Below, piece by piece: positions 1 through 13,015 of a stretch of 64,000 bases of DNA. The notes beneath the pieces are model-generated. The model was not told the DNA's origin. It ran no database searches and saw only the letters and a list, made by a program, of their open reading frames with translations. The stretch is from Rhizophagus irregularis (lineage: Eukaryota > Glomeromycota > Glomeromycetes > Glomerales > Glomeraceae): positions 2,356,001 to 2,420,000 of the forward strand of contig NC_089439.1 in the NCBI RefSeq assembly GCF_026210795.1, read 5' to 3'. The position numbers and the translations under genes were made by a program. The stretch's first letter is position 1, and every line of letters begins with the position of its first letter.

Positions 1-2412
1 TATTAAAACGAAATAATAAAGTCAAATGAATGATTATTATTATACGCAAATAGATCATTAGCTAAAATAATAATAAGACGACGAAGTAAATATATTTTTA
101 GAAGATATCGGTCCTTTGTAGTAGAAAGAAAAAAAACTGCTGGAAAAAATAAAAAATGAGTTAATACTTAGTAATTCGCAATTCAATGTAAGCATCGCTC
201 GGTGAAATGCTAGGGGCAAATTATTATTATTTTTTATTAGTAAATGGTATTCAAAGTGCATTATAGTAGATAGACCCTCTGCTGATTCGTTACTCACCGG
301 TACAAAATGATCGGGCAAAATAGAATGCTGATTTCCAATTCGTCAATTTCTAACTAAATCGCTTGAAATTTTTACTGAAAAAACTTTTTGAGATTTCAGT
401 TTTTTATCCAAATATTTTAACATAATTTCCTTAAAGTTAAAAATTTTACAAATAGTTCAAATAGTTCCTTTTAGCAAATCCCGTTAGCATCTTTTATTTA
501 ATGAAAGTATTGGCTAGAAGTCTCAAAATTAACACATCATACTGTACACTTTTAATATATATTATATTTATAAAAAAAAGTAATTCAAAAAACATGAAAT
601 TTTTCACAAATTTGGATTAATAGCTTTGAATCCCTTTAAAAAATCGGTAATTTTACGAAAATTTCATTTTTTCCTATTTTTAAAGTTAAATAACTTAATC
701 AAATCGAAAATTTGAAACTTACTTAATTAATACGCAACTCCTACTGCAAACAAATATTCTAAATATACACAAAGTGTTTATTTTATAATTATTAAAGCGA
801 GCATGAGTGGTTGAGTGGCAGATCAGAAATTGAGAAATTATTGACACCAAGAAAAAAGATATTTTAGCTATAAAACATTTGACCAATAAATGAAGACTCA
901 AGATTTGAAATCCAAAAATTTGAGTTTTTAAATGTAAATTTAATTTAATTTGTATTTTTCGGTTAAATGAAACATGTTACACGAGTTTAAACCTATCGTG
1001 AAAACTCAAACCCCACGTGTATCAATGCTGCGAGAGTTTCCCCTATCTAAAAACTTGTATGTTGTATGACGAAAGTTAAAAATGAAGAATTATAGAACTG
1101 AAATTATATTTTGTAAGGAAAAAAAATCAGATATTTGAAGGAGGAACAGATACTTATAACTGAACTTTGATTTACTACATAAAATGTTCCTAAAAGAAAT
1201 TAAAATAAATTTTAACAAAGCATACCAAGAAAATAATCACAAATCTAAATTGCTTTTTGGAAATAATTTATAAAACTCGGCTGTTGCCGGGTCCAATCGA
1301 TTAGTTTTGTGCATAAAACAAATATGCATGCGAGTATTTAAAATCCAATGATCCCATTATTAGCACTTTTTAGTTTTAAGTGATTCTATTTATAGTATTC
1401 TTACACGTTATATTTATATTAATTTTTTTTTTCTATTCTGTAACAAATAACAAATATTAATTCATTAAATTAAGTTATAGAATCGATCAATCTATCTTGA
1501 TCAATAACATTCTATGTATTACGTTACGAAAAAATATTCAATGCATAATATGATTATTATGATTAAAGTATTAAAAATGTCGATAACTTATTAAAATAAA
1601 TAAATTATTAAATAAAATTTGGAAGCTAATGGGATTGAAATAAGTCCGGACTTAATAAAAATAGAAATAAATTCCAAAAATATTTCATAAACATTTTTAT
1701 CATTTGACACTATTGTATTATTACCATATCTAGCATCTACAACGGATAAATTTTCAATCAAGAATTCGGAAATTAATTATAACGAAAAATTGATTACAAT
1801 ATTACAATATAAAATAAATACTACTACAATAACGCGTAAATCTCACAAATAATTATTGTATGCGATTTAACTAAATTTTGGTATTTTGTATATGCACATA
1901 ATAACAATAAAAAGAAGAAAAGAAGGTATTTTCGACTTCCATTAATTAATAATATTAAAATCAGAGTTTTTAATACATTTAATTATGAATATTTTTAGAC
2001 ATCGAATAATGACATTATGATAAATTTATAATATTACACAAATTTATAAGTCTTTGGCTACAATAACAATACTATAATTTTAAGAGAATGCTTTTAGTTG
2101 ATTTAAGTTTAGGATTAAATTTTTGTATCTTCTTTGTTCAAAGAAACAATCTAAACAATCCGGCAATTATTTTGACCGTTTGATCATATGATCGAACAAG
2201 AATGTTAGCCTGATAAACCGGAGTTGTTATACGGTTCTTATTTTAAAATTTTCTTATAAAAAGCTCAGAAAATCCCGTATTAAAATTTACTTGTCAAAAA
2301 AAAAAACCCCTAAAAATCTTATTGTATAATTTTTTATTTCATTCTTGCAAATTTTTTTTTTAAAAAATAAAATTTCATTGCTGAAATTTCATTAAATAAC
2401 AATTTCATTCGA
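1..2412. other. Gene-free AT-rich stretch
   Basis: I see no supported gene here. The sequence is A/T-rich with many homopolymer runs. The open frames at 58-318 and 719-901 are short, low-complexity (Asn-, Ser-, Phe- and Tyr-rich) and show no family resemblance. The last 150 bases before 2413 are especially A/T-rich and would be the 5' flank of the small gene that follows. No terminal inverted repeats or tandem arrays were found by eye. Confidence 0.5.
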
Positions 2413-2679
2413 ATGTTATCTGAACGAAGAATGCGCGGGACGCGCAGAACGCGCAGGACACTGCGATTTATAAATAATGCATATAATATAAATCAATATC
2501 GAGTTTCACGAATTTTCCCAATAAATAATATAAGCACGATTTCCCGAATTTCTCAAATAACCATTCCACAAATTACACGTAACTCTTTTGAGAATGATTT
2601 CTTTAACGGGACAAGTTTTCATGAAACTAATAGTCTAGAATCTCTGATTTTACCCGCTGGATATGGATCATCGTTGTAA
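2413..2679 (+). CDS. Small basic protein, FFNG/LPAG family, copy 1
   Basis: This intronless frame encodes 88 aa. I do not recognise a described family, but it is one of seven related copies in the window, which argues that it is real. Residues 1-20 are strongly basic (many Arg and Thr). The middle is Ile/Asn/Ser-rich. The conserved block reads QITRNSFENDFFNGTSF, then ESLILPAG close to the C-terminus, ending in SSL. There is no signal peptide or membrane segment. The basic N-terminus could bind nucleic acid or direct nuclear import; that is inference. The start is the first ATG in an open frame and gives a length close to the other copies. Known database families were not searched. Confidence 0.6.
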   Translation: MLSERRMRGTRRTRRTLRFINNAYNINQYRVSRIFPINNISTISRISQITIPQITRNSFENDFFNGTSFHETNSLESLILPAGYGSSL

Positions 2680-5600
2680 TAATAATAAATACATTTTTCA
2701 AATAATGTATTATTTCATTTCAATTAAATAATAATCAATTTATGGCTAAATCTCAACTTTGATAGGACTCATAAGATGTTATAATAGTTAGTGTATTTTA
2801 AATTATTAAGATTTTATTCTGTAAGCATAACAATCATTATGTATTATTAATCGCGATGTAACTTTTAAGTAATTTTTGTGAGTAGTCAAGTTGATCATTT
2901 ACTAATGAATAGGCATTAGTAATAAAGTTATTTATATAACTAGATGCTATAGTATTATTTATCAATATAGAATTTAAGGTTTAATTTTGTTATTTACAAA
3001 AACAATTAAAAATTCAAAGTAATAAAAGAAAGCATGGAAGGTTGGATCCACAAGCTGTTGATCCGGCGTTACCAAATAAGTTTAAAACGGTTGTTTTTGG
3101 TTAATAGACTATATTCTAGATGTAATCGAAAAGAAGAATTTACATGTAACGTGACCACAATTTTTCGAATTTAATATGATAATAAATTGTTGCTAGTACA
3201 TGATCAATCATGAATATACCCGCGGTATGATTGGGCATACAATAGTTCGTTTGCATATTGTATAATCGAAGAGAATAAAAAAATCAATAGTTATTGCTTA
3301 ACTGGGCGATATGATAAATTTTCGTGTTAATTATTGTTCATTCATTTTTTTTTTGAAAACAATATCTTTTTAATTTAATGCATGAATATTATGAATATTA
3401 TGCATATTAATCTAAGAAGACAATACTGTAGCTGGATGTAAGGTAATCTTTATTATATCTTTATTGTACTACAGTGTACAGAATGATACTATGAGTTTAA
3501 TAGTCTCATAGAATTCCATTTTTTTTGAGGAACGTAAAACAATCATTTTGGTGAAACCATTTAATTGTTTTCGCACAATGACTAAAAAATTTTGTGATCG
3601 ATTATTATCAAAAAATTTGAAAAATATCATTAGAAGATGATTAACAACAATGCGCAAGCTTTAATTTTTGATAATCGATCGTTCAAATAATGATTTTTAA
3701 CATTTTGTATATCATTTTTGTTTGTTCGATTTTGAATTCTTTTCTTTCCATATTCAAAAAACTAACATTTTTATCTCTGCTAAACCTGCTGTCGTTATTG
3801 TTGTTTCCGAAGTAACAAAAAAACCAATCAACCCTACAAATCAATGTTCTATAATATAAACGATTACTGCTGACATTGTATATGACTTTATAACCTTTCA
3901 TACTTTGGACTATTTTAATTGGCTTGCCGCTACTATTTAAAGAAATATCTTTAACGATCTTGAAAATGAAATTTAGGTAGTACCCATTATCACTCATAAT
4001 TCACAATAATTCGTATTTTATAAAATTAATTTATTCTTTTATAATATTCGAATTTAAATATTCCAAGATTTTATATTCTATTAACTTATTATTTATGAAA
4101 TTATTAATCGCTTATTGCCTTTTTACTAATCAATACATTTCAGTAAGTTTTATTTATTATAGGTTCCTAAGATTAGTACAACCATATTACGCATAATATA
4201 TTATTGTGCATATGCATAACTTATACAGTATATTTCCGTAAGGGCAACATTTTATAATGAGTCGTTTTTTTTGCCATATTGGACTACTAATCATTGACAC
4301 TACAGTTAGTAAAATATAGTCTTTTCCCCATATTTTCTTGGTTGTTATTCTTATTCCATCCCTATCATTCAATTATGATACGTATCTGCATTTCCAATGT
4401 ATTATGATATATTGAAATAAGTAGAAAAATCTTGTTGCTACTTGCTGTAGACAGAACACCTAAGTAATAGATTATATAACTTTGTTAATAGAGTCAGAGT
4501 GGTTAGGAGTGTGCATTAGAACATAATGATAAAATGGGCAAAAAATCCTGAATTCTGTCTTAATAAAGTGAATTGAATGTAGAGTGACACTACCTCAATG
4601 ATAAGTATCCGACCTGCTTTTGCATCTGGTATATTTCAGAGAATAAACCGAGTTTCAGGATTCTACCTATATATATATATCTATCTAAGATGAAACAGGA
4701 ACATAAGCGAATAGGTATGCAATATAGTCAATCAATTAAGTCCATCTTCTCATTGTATTCAAAGTTAGGGTCATAGTAACTGTTTATCTCTTAGATCTCT
4801 TGATTAAAGGAAGGTAAAAAAAAAAAAAATAGCAAAATAAATTTAAATATGGCTGATGGGTAGGATTATGCTAAACCCTACAAAGAATACATTTTTTGGC
4901 TACTATACTTCCATGGATATTCGACTGTCTTCACTCACATGCCTTAAAATTCCGGAATCGCATACTCATTTTTTTTCGCTATTTTTTCCGTATGAGGAAC
5001 AAAAAAGGATACCACTCAAGTACTACATGCTTTCAACCTCAGCATTATATACGTATTCTCTCAGGTAAAAATACGTATGAAGAAAAAACAAAAACCAACA
5101 CGATATACAGTTGTTATTTTCATTGCAAAAATACATCACTGAGCATTATTGTTCCGTTATACACCAAAATTGCCTGTCGAGATATGTAGGTTAATTTCAA
5201 TTCCGTGAAAATACATTCCGATGCGGCCAAAAATTTGGAATGCATCATATTTGGTATTTAAAAATGATGAATGTTGCCAAAATCATTTACTATGCCACAC
5301 ACATAATCTAACCGAAATGGAATTTCCTTTGCTTTTTCGCATGATTTTTAGAAGATCCGATCATTTAAATTTCTACCACTAAAAAAAACTTGAATGGCTA
5401 TTGTCGAATTACCATCATAAAATAGATTAGTCTGATTAGATTAAATAAATCATTTGGACATTTTTAACGAACTTTAACATGAAACTTATACAAAATGAAT
5501 GTGCTCAAACCTTTTTTTAAAAAATAAAATAAAATTGAATGCAATGCTTTTTATTATTTGTTTTTTATAAAGAATATACATAAATAATAATGTTTCATAA

Positions 5601-5688
5601 TTTTTTTTTTTAAAAAATAAAAATACAAGTGATAATGATTGTTATAATGATAATAAATGAATCTATTTATATAAGAAAAGTCAATAAT
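2680..5688. other. Gene-free stretch between small gene and nitrite reductase
   Basis: No supported gene. Open frames of 60-104 codons occur on both strands (for example 3683-3997 minus and 4896-5189 plus) but overlap each other, have no recognisable domains and look like chance frames. The 3' end of the nitrite reductase gene abuts the right boundary; its untranslated tail probably lies within about 5500-5688, which is A/T-rich. Confidence 0.45.
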
Positions 5689-8600
5689 TTACCAATCCAA
5701 TTTTTTATCACCACCACATCCAACCGCCGCTGTATTTCCTAAAATTTCTATTTTGTTACTTTTTTTGTTATGACTCTTTGTCGAGAGTTTGTTAGAAACT
5801 ACCCATTTACTTGTTCCAAGAATTCTATCAAGTTCTTGTTCAGGGGGAAGATACAAAAATACGTAATCATCCTCAATTTTAATTTCAAAAGTCATTAGCT
5901 TAAGATCCGCATCTCCCGAAACACATTCACCAGTTTCCAACGCGAAATTTTTCTTATGCATTGGACAACTTACTCTCATTATACCATCATCTTCATCACC
6001 GAGTATTCCTTGAGATAATACAAAGGCTCTCTTGTGCGGGCACATATTTTGTGTTGCGTACCATTTTGTACGTTCATTGGTATTAAATATGGCGATTTGT
6101 GTATCTCCATATTTAATAACCTGACCAGCATCATTAGGAAATGCGCTAGCTGGAGCAATTTTCACCCATTTTTTCGATTCCAAGTTTGCCGACTTTTTGA
6201 TTTCTGAAATTTCTTTTTCGGTAACTGAACATTCCTTTGGCCAATCTGCTGGACGAGTTTGGCCACGTTCACTTACGGTTTCAATTTCATCTACGTTCTC
6301 ATCTGTATTTACAAATTGAGTGAAGTCCGCACGCCTTTTTGGGTCTTTTACGACTTTGGCCCACTTTAAAAATAAATAAAATAAATAATTAGATCGTCTC
6401 GACTCTTAATAAATTCATGATGATGTAATAAAGTTATAATTCCTTACCTCGCATTCATAAGTATATATTAAACGAGCCATGTCTTCTTCCAATTCTGCGC
6501 ATATACCAAGATAATCATCAACAATAACTCTTTTAAGATACTAAAATGATACGTAATTATGTTAAAAAAAAATGTATTCATATATTATACAATAATAAAT
6601 AAAATTATCATAAGTTACTTACTTCAATTCCTCCTTCCATTTTTTCTAACCATCTAGCTGTACGGGCCAATCTATCAGCGGTATGAATATAATACATCAA
6701 AAATCTATCAATATATTTTACGGCGGTATCAGGTGAAACGTCCTTTGCTAGTAAAACAGCATGTTTTGGTTTAGATCCACCATTACCACAGACATATAGG
6801 TTATAACCATTGTCAGTAGCAATAAGACCAAAATCTTTTCCTTGAGCCTAGAAAGAAGTCAAATAGCCAAATTAAAAAAAAAGAGAGAAAGAAAGAAAAT
6901 GATTTAACGTCTAAATCACTTAAATACTTACTTCCGCGCATTCCCTAATACATCCAGAAACGGCACCTTTAATCTTATGAGGAGCTCTAATTCCTTTATA
7001 TCTATTTTCTATTTCAATAGCGAATTGTACACTATTTTGCTGACCTGATCATTCGAACAAAAATAAATAAAAATTTAAAATTTGCATTTACGGAAGGGAA
7101 AACAGAAAAACTTCTAACAATTATACTTACCATAACGACACCATTCTGAACCGACACTAAAATATTTCCAAATAAAATAAAAGAAAGTTACGTTAATAAT
7201 AATGAAATGTTAGTGTAAATATTATAAAATATATCATTTAAAAATGCTTACCAAGATTTTACAGTTCTCAAAGCTTTTCCGTAAGCATGACCAGATTCAA
7301 AACCTGCATTAACGAGCTCTTCCCATATTGCAGGTAGATCTTGCTTTTTAGCACCGAAAAGATCAATTCTCTGACCGCCAGTAATTTTAGTGTATAAATC
7401 ATATTTTTTGCCAACTTCTCCGAGAACAACAAGTTTTTCAGGCGTAATTTCACCTCCAGCAATTCTAGGTACCACAGAATATAGTCCTCCACGTTGAAGA
7501 TTAGCAAGATAACGATCATTCGTGTCTTGTAAACCTGCATGATCTAGGATATGATCATTCCATAAACTAGCTAAAATTGACGCGATAGCTGGTTTACAAA
7601 TTTCACATCCGTTAGCTCCTTTTTTACCAACTTGTTCAATAATATCTTTGAAAGTTTTCAATTTCTTTATTTTGGCGACTTGGAATAATTCGGCGCGTGT
7701 TAAACTGAAATGAGGACAAAGCGCATTAGTCACTACGTGACCTAGTGCTTTCATTTCAGCTTGGAAAATTTCCGCAACAGCTGGAATACATCCACCGCAT
7801 CCTGTACCAGCCTTTGTGCATGATTTAACTTGACCAATAGAACGGCATTCATCAACTTTAACTGAATCTCGAATTTGTCCTTTTGATACATTATTACATG
7901 AACTAGTTATTTAAATAAATAAAGTATGATAAAAATTAGTTTAGATATTATAATAAATAATTTTTATAATTTAAAGTTAAAACCTACCAAATTTGAGCTT
8001 CATCAGGAAGATCATCCGCACCTGGAGCTTGACCTGATTTAACACCAAGTATAAGCTCACCAGGAGGAGCAATTAAAGGTTTTTTTGATTTCATCAAAGC
8101 GTGAAGTTTGGCATAATCATCAGTGTCACCGACCAAAATACCACCAAGCAAGTATTTGCCATCAATTGAGAATATAAGTTTTTTATACACTGAACTAAAA
8201 GGATCAGTATACACCAAATGCATAATAGTATCATCTTCTTTAGCAAAACAATCACCAAAACTAGCAACATGAACTCCCAAAAGTTTAAGCTTACTCGATA
8301 AGTCACCTCCCAAAAATCGCTTACCCCCACCCTTAATCAAGTTATTTACGACAACATCAGCCATATCATAACCAGGCGCAACAAGCCCATAAACCGCACC
8401 ACCATACAAAGCAACTTCTCCGATAGCATAAACATGTGGATTATTAGTTCGTAGGAGATCATCAACAAAGACACCACCACGTTGATGTGTTGAAATTCCT
8501 GATGCTTTAGCAAGATCATCACGTGGACGGATACCAGCAGCCATAATAACCATATCCATTTGAATAGTCTCGTTGTCAAATCGAATACCCGTAACTTTAC

Positions 8601-9358
8601 CATCTTCATCAGCGGTAATCTCCTTTGGTGGATTATCGACAATACATTTAATTCCCAACTTTTTGATTTCATTTATGAGCATTTTCCCTCCTGCGGTATC
8701 TAATTGTCTTGACATCAATACTTTATTTCTTTCAATAATTGTAACTTCCAACCCTAAATCCATTAGAGCTTTAGCGGCCTCGAGACCAAGTAAACCACCT
8801 CCAATTACTGCACCACGTTTTGATTTACTACTATATTTAATGATTTCTTCTAAATCATCGATTGTACGATATACGAATACGCCTAATTTATCGGAACCGG
8901 GGACTGGAGGTACAAACGCATAAGAACCTGTAGCTAAGATGCATGAATCATAATTCACGGATATTCCATTTGCCGAAGTTACATGTTTGGCGGTCGTATC
9001 GATATGAGTTGCTTTTTCATTCATGTGAACGATCACATTATTATCTGAATACCAACTTGCAGGCTGCATTAACATTCGGTCTTTTTCTCGATGAGAAAAA
9101 TATTGAGTCAAACCAACTCGATTATATGCAACTTAAAAAAATAGAAAAAATAGTATAAAATTTAATTATAAATCATAAAATGAAACTCGATTTTTTCTTT
9201 TAAAAAAAAAAATACAAATATTTACCATAGGGTTCTTCACAAAATACCTCAACCCTAAATTGTTTATCTTTGTCATTTTTTAATAATTTTTCAATAAAGT
9301 ATAATCCAACCATACCAAGACCACAAACTACTACGGTCCGTTTTTCAACAGGGGCCAT
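5689..9358 (-). CDS. NAD(P)H nitrite reductase, siroheme type, eight exons
   Basis: The enzyme reduces nitrite to ammonium with six electrons from NAD(P)H via FAD, iron-sulfur centres and siroheme, in cytosolic nitrate assimilation. Exons (minus strand order): 9358-9226, 9131-7988, 7902-7252, 7156-7131, 7044-6932, 6847-6623, 6540-6448, 6363-5689. All seven introns are GT-AG and 82-95 nt. The joined frame is 3060 nt and codes for 1019 aa. FAD-binding GLGMVG is at about 13-18 and NAD(P)-binding GGGLLG at about 155-160. BFD-like [2Fe-2S] cysteines are C426, C428, C461 and C464. The siroheme/[4Fe-4S] ligands are CVGSEWC (643-649) and CIREC (683-687). A Rieske domain has CPH (903-905) and CPMH (928-931). 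Length is slightly below the usual roughly 1100 aa of fungal enzymes. The start ATG at 9358 directly precedes the FAD fold. It appears intact; no nitrate reductase or transporter gene is visible beside it. Confidence 0.96.
7131..7156 (-). other. 26-nt microexon of nitrite reductase
   Basis: Exon 4 of the nitrite reductase gene is only 26 nt. It completes the first siroheme/iron-sulfur cysteine motif: the first Cys codon is split across the preceding intron (TG|T) and the exon supplies the second Cys of CVGSEWC. It is bounded by AG at 7157-7158 and GTAAGT at 7130-7125. Both phases join correctly to the neighbouring exons, which supports the call. Confidence 0.9.
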
Positions 9359-9544
9359 TATGAAATCAAATCAAATAATAAGGTGAAAAAGAAAGAAAGG
9401 AATAATAAAACAGAAGATAAAAAAAAATTTTTTTAAAAAATAAAAAAAAATAAATAAAAAAATAAATAAAATAAAATAAAAGATAACGAGAAAAAATGGA
9501 TATCTATAAATATATAAATATATATTATGGATTGAGGAAATACT

Positions 9545-9656
9545 GATAAGGAAATTATAGCTCGAGCATGATAATCTTATCACAAGATCGTTTAGATCGT
9601 TTGCAGAATGATAATTGCGGCAAAGAACGGAAATATGTTTGCTTATCTTTGATAAG
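9545..9656. promoter_or_regulatory. GATAAG cluster upstream of nitrite reductase
   Basis: Four GATAAG sequences lie 190-300 bases upstream of the nitrite reductase ATG: 9545-9550 and 9651-9656 on the plus strand, and 9576-9581 and 9642-9647 on the minus strand. Two more minus-strand sites are at 9864-9869 and 10020-10025. In ascomycetes, AreA/Nit2-type GATA factors activate nitrate-assimilation genes through such sites during nitrogen limitation. The same role here is inferred from spacing and gene identity. In AT-rich DNA some GATAAG matches are expected by chance, but four in 112 bases next to this gene is suggestive. Confidence 0.5.
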
Positions 9657-11613
9657 TTATCATGTTGCATACAATAATTTATGTATATCACTATTATTGT
9701 AATAGATTTTTATCAGAATTCAGAATTTAAAATATTTAAAATAAAGGTATAAAATTGTAAATATTCTCTATTATGGACTAAATTTACATGTTACGCAGCG
9801 TCAATTGTCAAAATTCTTCTAATCGAGAAAATATTTGGATTCACATGAAGACTTAAAGGCGATCTTATCTTCTGATGATCATAATAATTGATGAATTTGA
9901 TGATTGAGAAATGATTAAATTAAATTAAATTTAATTTCCAAGAATGAAAACTTGATTAAAAAAAAAAAGAAAGGAACATCGTATCGAAGATCAAATTTGC
10001 AAATAATTGGTGTATAAAGCTTATCAAAAGTATGTTATCTCTATTACTAAATCAAATAAAGTAAATGATATACGTATATGAATATCTATTTGTTTGGTTA
10101 GTTAATCAGTTTATTATTTGCTTTTTATTGCCTTTATTGTCTATTGTTGCCGTTATCAGTTATCAAACAAACCTATCTGAGGAACGTGATAAGGAAAGTT
10201 CTTATTGTCTAGAATTCGAGAATTATCGGGGAATAATGTGTATCAAGTGATACAATTAACCAATCTAAGTAAAATTATTAATAAATACTTGAATTTTAAC
10301 CAATTAATTTTTTTTTTTATTCGGGTCGCACAAATTTAGATTTCATTGCGATATGAACTGCATATTGAACTTCGCCATAAATGCACCCCAATCAACTAAT
10401 CGGAAGACCTTAGTTGAATTTCACGTGATAAAACATTGATAAGGGATAAATTAAAGTCTAGACCCTTGGGCTGTGCAAAATGAAAATTAAAGTCTTTTTA
10501 CGTGCAAAATTCTACCATTATAGTACAAAACATATTTTTAAAATGGGAATGTTTCTCTCTCAAGTAGAATTTTGGTGTAACCATACTTAACGACATTTTA
10601 CTTAATTTGTAAACACATATTGCGGGAATTCTTTCTTATCAATGGCGGTAAAATGGCTGTGAGAATCCACACTCAAAAAGGTGAGTTATAATTAAATATT
10701 CTCCAATATGTATTCTTCAAAAAGTAAATCACGTGATAATTGTATTATCGATTTTTCTAGTATAGCTATATACATTTGAGTAAAGAAAAAATACGCCGCT
10801 CTGAGTCTTTTCTACAATTTATAATAACTATTGTTTACGACAATTTTATTTTTTATCTTTTATTTTCGGTGGATTTTGTTTAAACATGTAGGAAGACGAT
10901 TGTTTTAGGGAGGCTTTTTCAGTTTCGTACTTAATAATTATATAGCTAGTTACCTGTAGTTTGTACCGAAATTGAATTCTTTTAAGATATAATCTTATAT
11001 TTACCTTCGAAACCACTATAAATATTTATTGATAAAAATTTTCTTGATATTATAATAATTTTATGAGTCAATTATTTTTCTTAATAATTTTAGTCCGAAA
11101 ATATTTTAACATTTTCATGAGATAATACTTATTTTTTTCCTATTAAATATTAACTAATGAAATTTAAGCAAGCAGTTTACTTTTATATCTAATGAATAAT
11201 ATTCCATAATTGAAATCCAATGATTTAATTATTGTATTGAATGCATTAAAAAAATGTCATATTTAATGCCAATAACTTTTAATTTGCGTTCACGTTTATA
11301 ATACTTTTTTTATAAACTACCTCTAACTTTCCTAATTTAGTACGTTAAATGTCCGCTGTTAAAAGCAAAATTAGTTTTTATTATAATATTACCTTCCCTT
11401 GAATCACTCATTTATAATCTTTCGTTATTGCAAATGCTTTTCCTACAATTACAGTACGTTCAATCTTTTAAAACTTTCAATTCGGATAATCGGATCTTAA
11501 ATAATAAAATTTTATTCTATTTCTGTAACGTTATACTTCCGTCTTCTATCTGTTCTATCTGTGACCAATGATCAACTTGCGAGTACATATTTGTATGCTG
11601 TCTCATCTATTTA
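9657..11613. other. Intergenic stretch with E-box palindromes
   Basis: No supported gene. The open frame at 10065-10250 has no family resemblance. Notable sites are TCACGTGA-type palindromes at 10422-10427 and 10730-10735 and two outlying GATAAG sites. The nitrite reductase promoter probably occupies the left part. Confidence 0.4.
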
Positions 11614-12233
11614 CACAAGCGATCGCGATAAATCGGATCTTCGATAAACCGGATTTGGTATTATTTCGGATTTTTCTCCCGGAATCAAATCTGTCATATT
11701 AAAACAATCGCGATATACCGAATTTTATTAGTAAAGTCGCTAAGTCGAATTTGATTCTATATCAGTTATATCAAAAGAATCTTGATATATCGAATTTTTC
11801 CAAATTTGGTGTGCCTTCGCACGATTACCTTTTCAAATTACGAACGATCCGTTTATATTATTGTAATTTTAAAAAAATGCTTAATTCCAGCTGAAATGGT
11901 TAATTTTGACCAGAATTAAAATTAATCATTTTATACCGAAGTTCTTTACAAATATTGCATACAATTTTACCATTTTAATATTTTAATCAAAGTTTGGAAA
12001 TAGCTTTATTTTTGATATATCGGATATCTTTCGCCTGTGTATAGCAGATAGTTCTTTTATAATAATAAAATTATATTTCGTTTTTGAATTTTAAAATTTT
12101 GAACGAAAAATCACGTGATATCTTGATATTTCGGATTTTTCGTATATTTTATATAAATCCGGTTTTCGGATGTCTTGATATATCGGATATTTTTGCTGGA
12201 ACCAACTGATCCGATTTATCGAGATTGCCTGTG
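11614..12233. mobile_element. TA-flanked inverted-repeat element, 620 bp
   Basis: The ends are inverted copies. The left end reads CACAAGCGATCGCGATAAAT and the reverse complement of the right end reads CACAGGCAATCTCGATAAAT, both continuing with CGGATC. Both sides are flanked by TA, as expected for Tc1/mariner/pogo-type insertions. The interior has many degenerate copies of a GATATATCGGAT motif in both orientations and no transposase frame, so it is non-autonomous. A further CCTGTGTATA end-like sequence at about 12034-12043 hints at a nested or internally duplicated copy. Confidence 0.65.
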
Positions 12234-12411
12234 TATACTGCAATATTGTTCTCATGGTAGTGAATGAAGCCACAATTTCATGACATGTATTAAATTGTTG
12301 AGAGTGTTTCAAAAACTTACCTCCAGGATTCTGGAGCGAGCTGGTATCCTATAAAAATGAATAAAACATTATTATTAAACCGTTTTTTGAGAAATGTTTT
12401 AAAATTGGTTC

Positions 12412-13015
12412 AAAACTTACTTGCATCAGGAAATTTTTTCTACTTAAAAACATGGAAATCCACATCGAATATTGAATAGTTTCAATTACTCTGTGACAAA
12501 ACACACGGTATTTTTGGCGTAGATCCACAAAATTCCGCGCAGGATATATAGGAATGTATGGAATTCCACATATTTCTGAACTAATCCATGTGGAAAACTC
12601 TTTTTTCTAGTTTTTATCAAGAAAAAAAATTTAGACGTGTGTTCAATTTTCCAAAAAATTTTTATAAGTTCGGTATCAAAGAGGGACAGAATTCCCCATA
12701 AAATAAAAAAAGGCTAATTAACATTTTTTCAAATAGGTTTAGTTAAAAAAAACTTTACCTAGTATGATGTACCTGTGTTTCGAACTTAATAAAATGTCAG
12801 CATCATGAAATTTTTAGGTAGATCGATCCATGCAATTCCATATGTATTAGTTCGGAAATATGTGGAATTCCATACATTCGGACATTCCCTTATATCCTAC
12901 GCCAGATCTACGCCGAAAATACCACGTGTTTTGTCACAGGGTATTTGGAAATATTAGAACTTATTCGGATTTCGAGGATTTGTGGATTTTTAATGGAAAA
13001 AATGTCCTGATGAGT
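12412..13015. repeat. Long inverted-repeat element
   Basis: Two diverged arms (about 12412-12600 and 12770-13015) are reverse complements. The left arm starts near TTGCATCAGGAAATTTTTTC, and the right arm ends in the inverse, CCTGATGAGTAAG. Shared inner blocks include GGAATTCCACATATTTC and GGCGTAGATC. No transposase frame is visible between the arms. A single arm of the same family occurs at about 31366-31566. Exact ends and target duplication could not be fixed by eye. Confidence 0.65.

Noticed and set aside
3683-3997. 104-codon open frame, minus strand.
   Set aside because: No recognisable domains, biased toward Asn, Lys and Ile as expected of chance frames in AT-rich DNA, and no related copy in the window.
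4896-5189. Overlapping open frames of 70 and 97 codons.
   Set aside because: They overlap each other in different frames and neither has family support.
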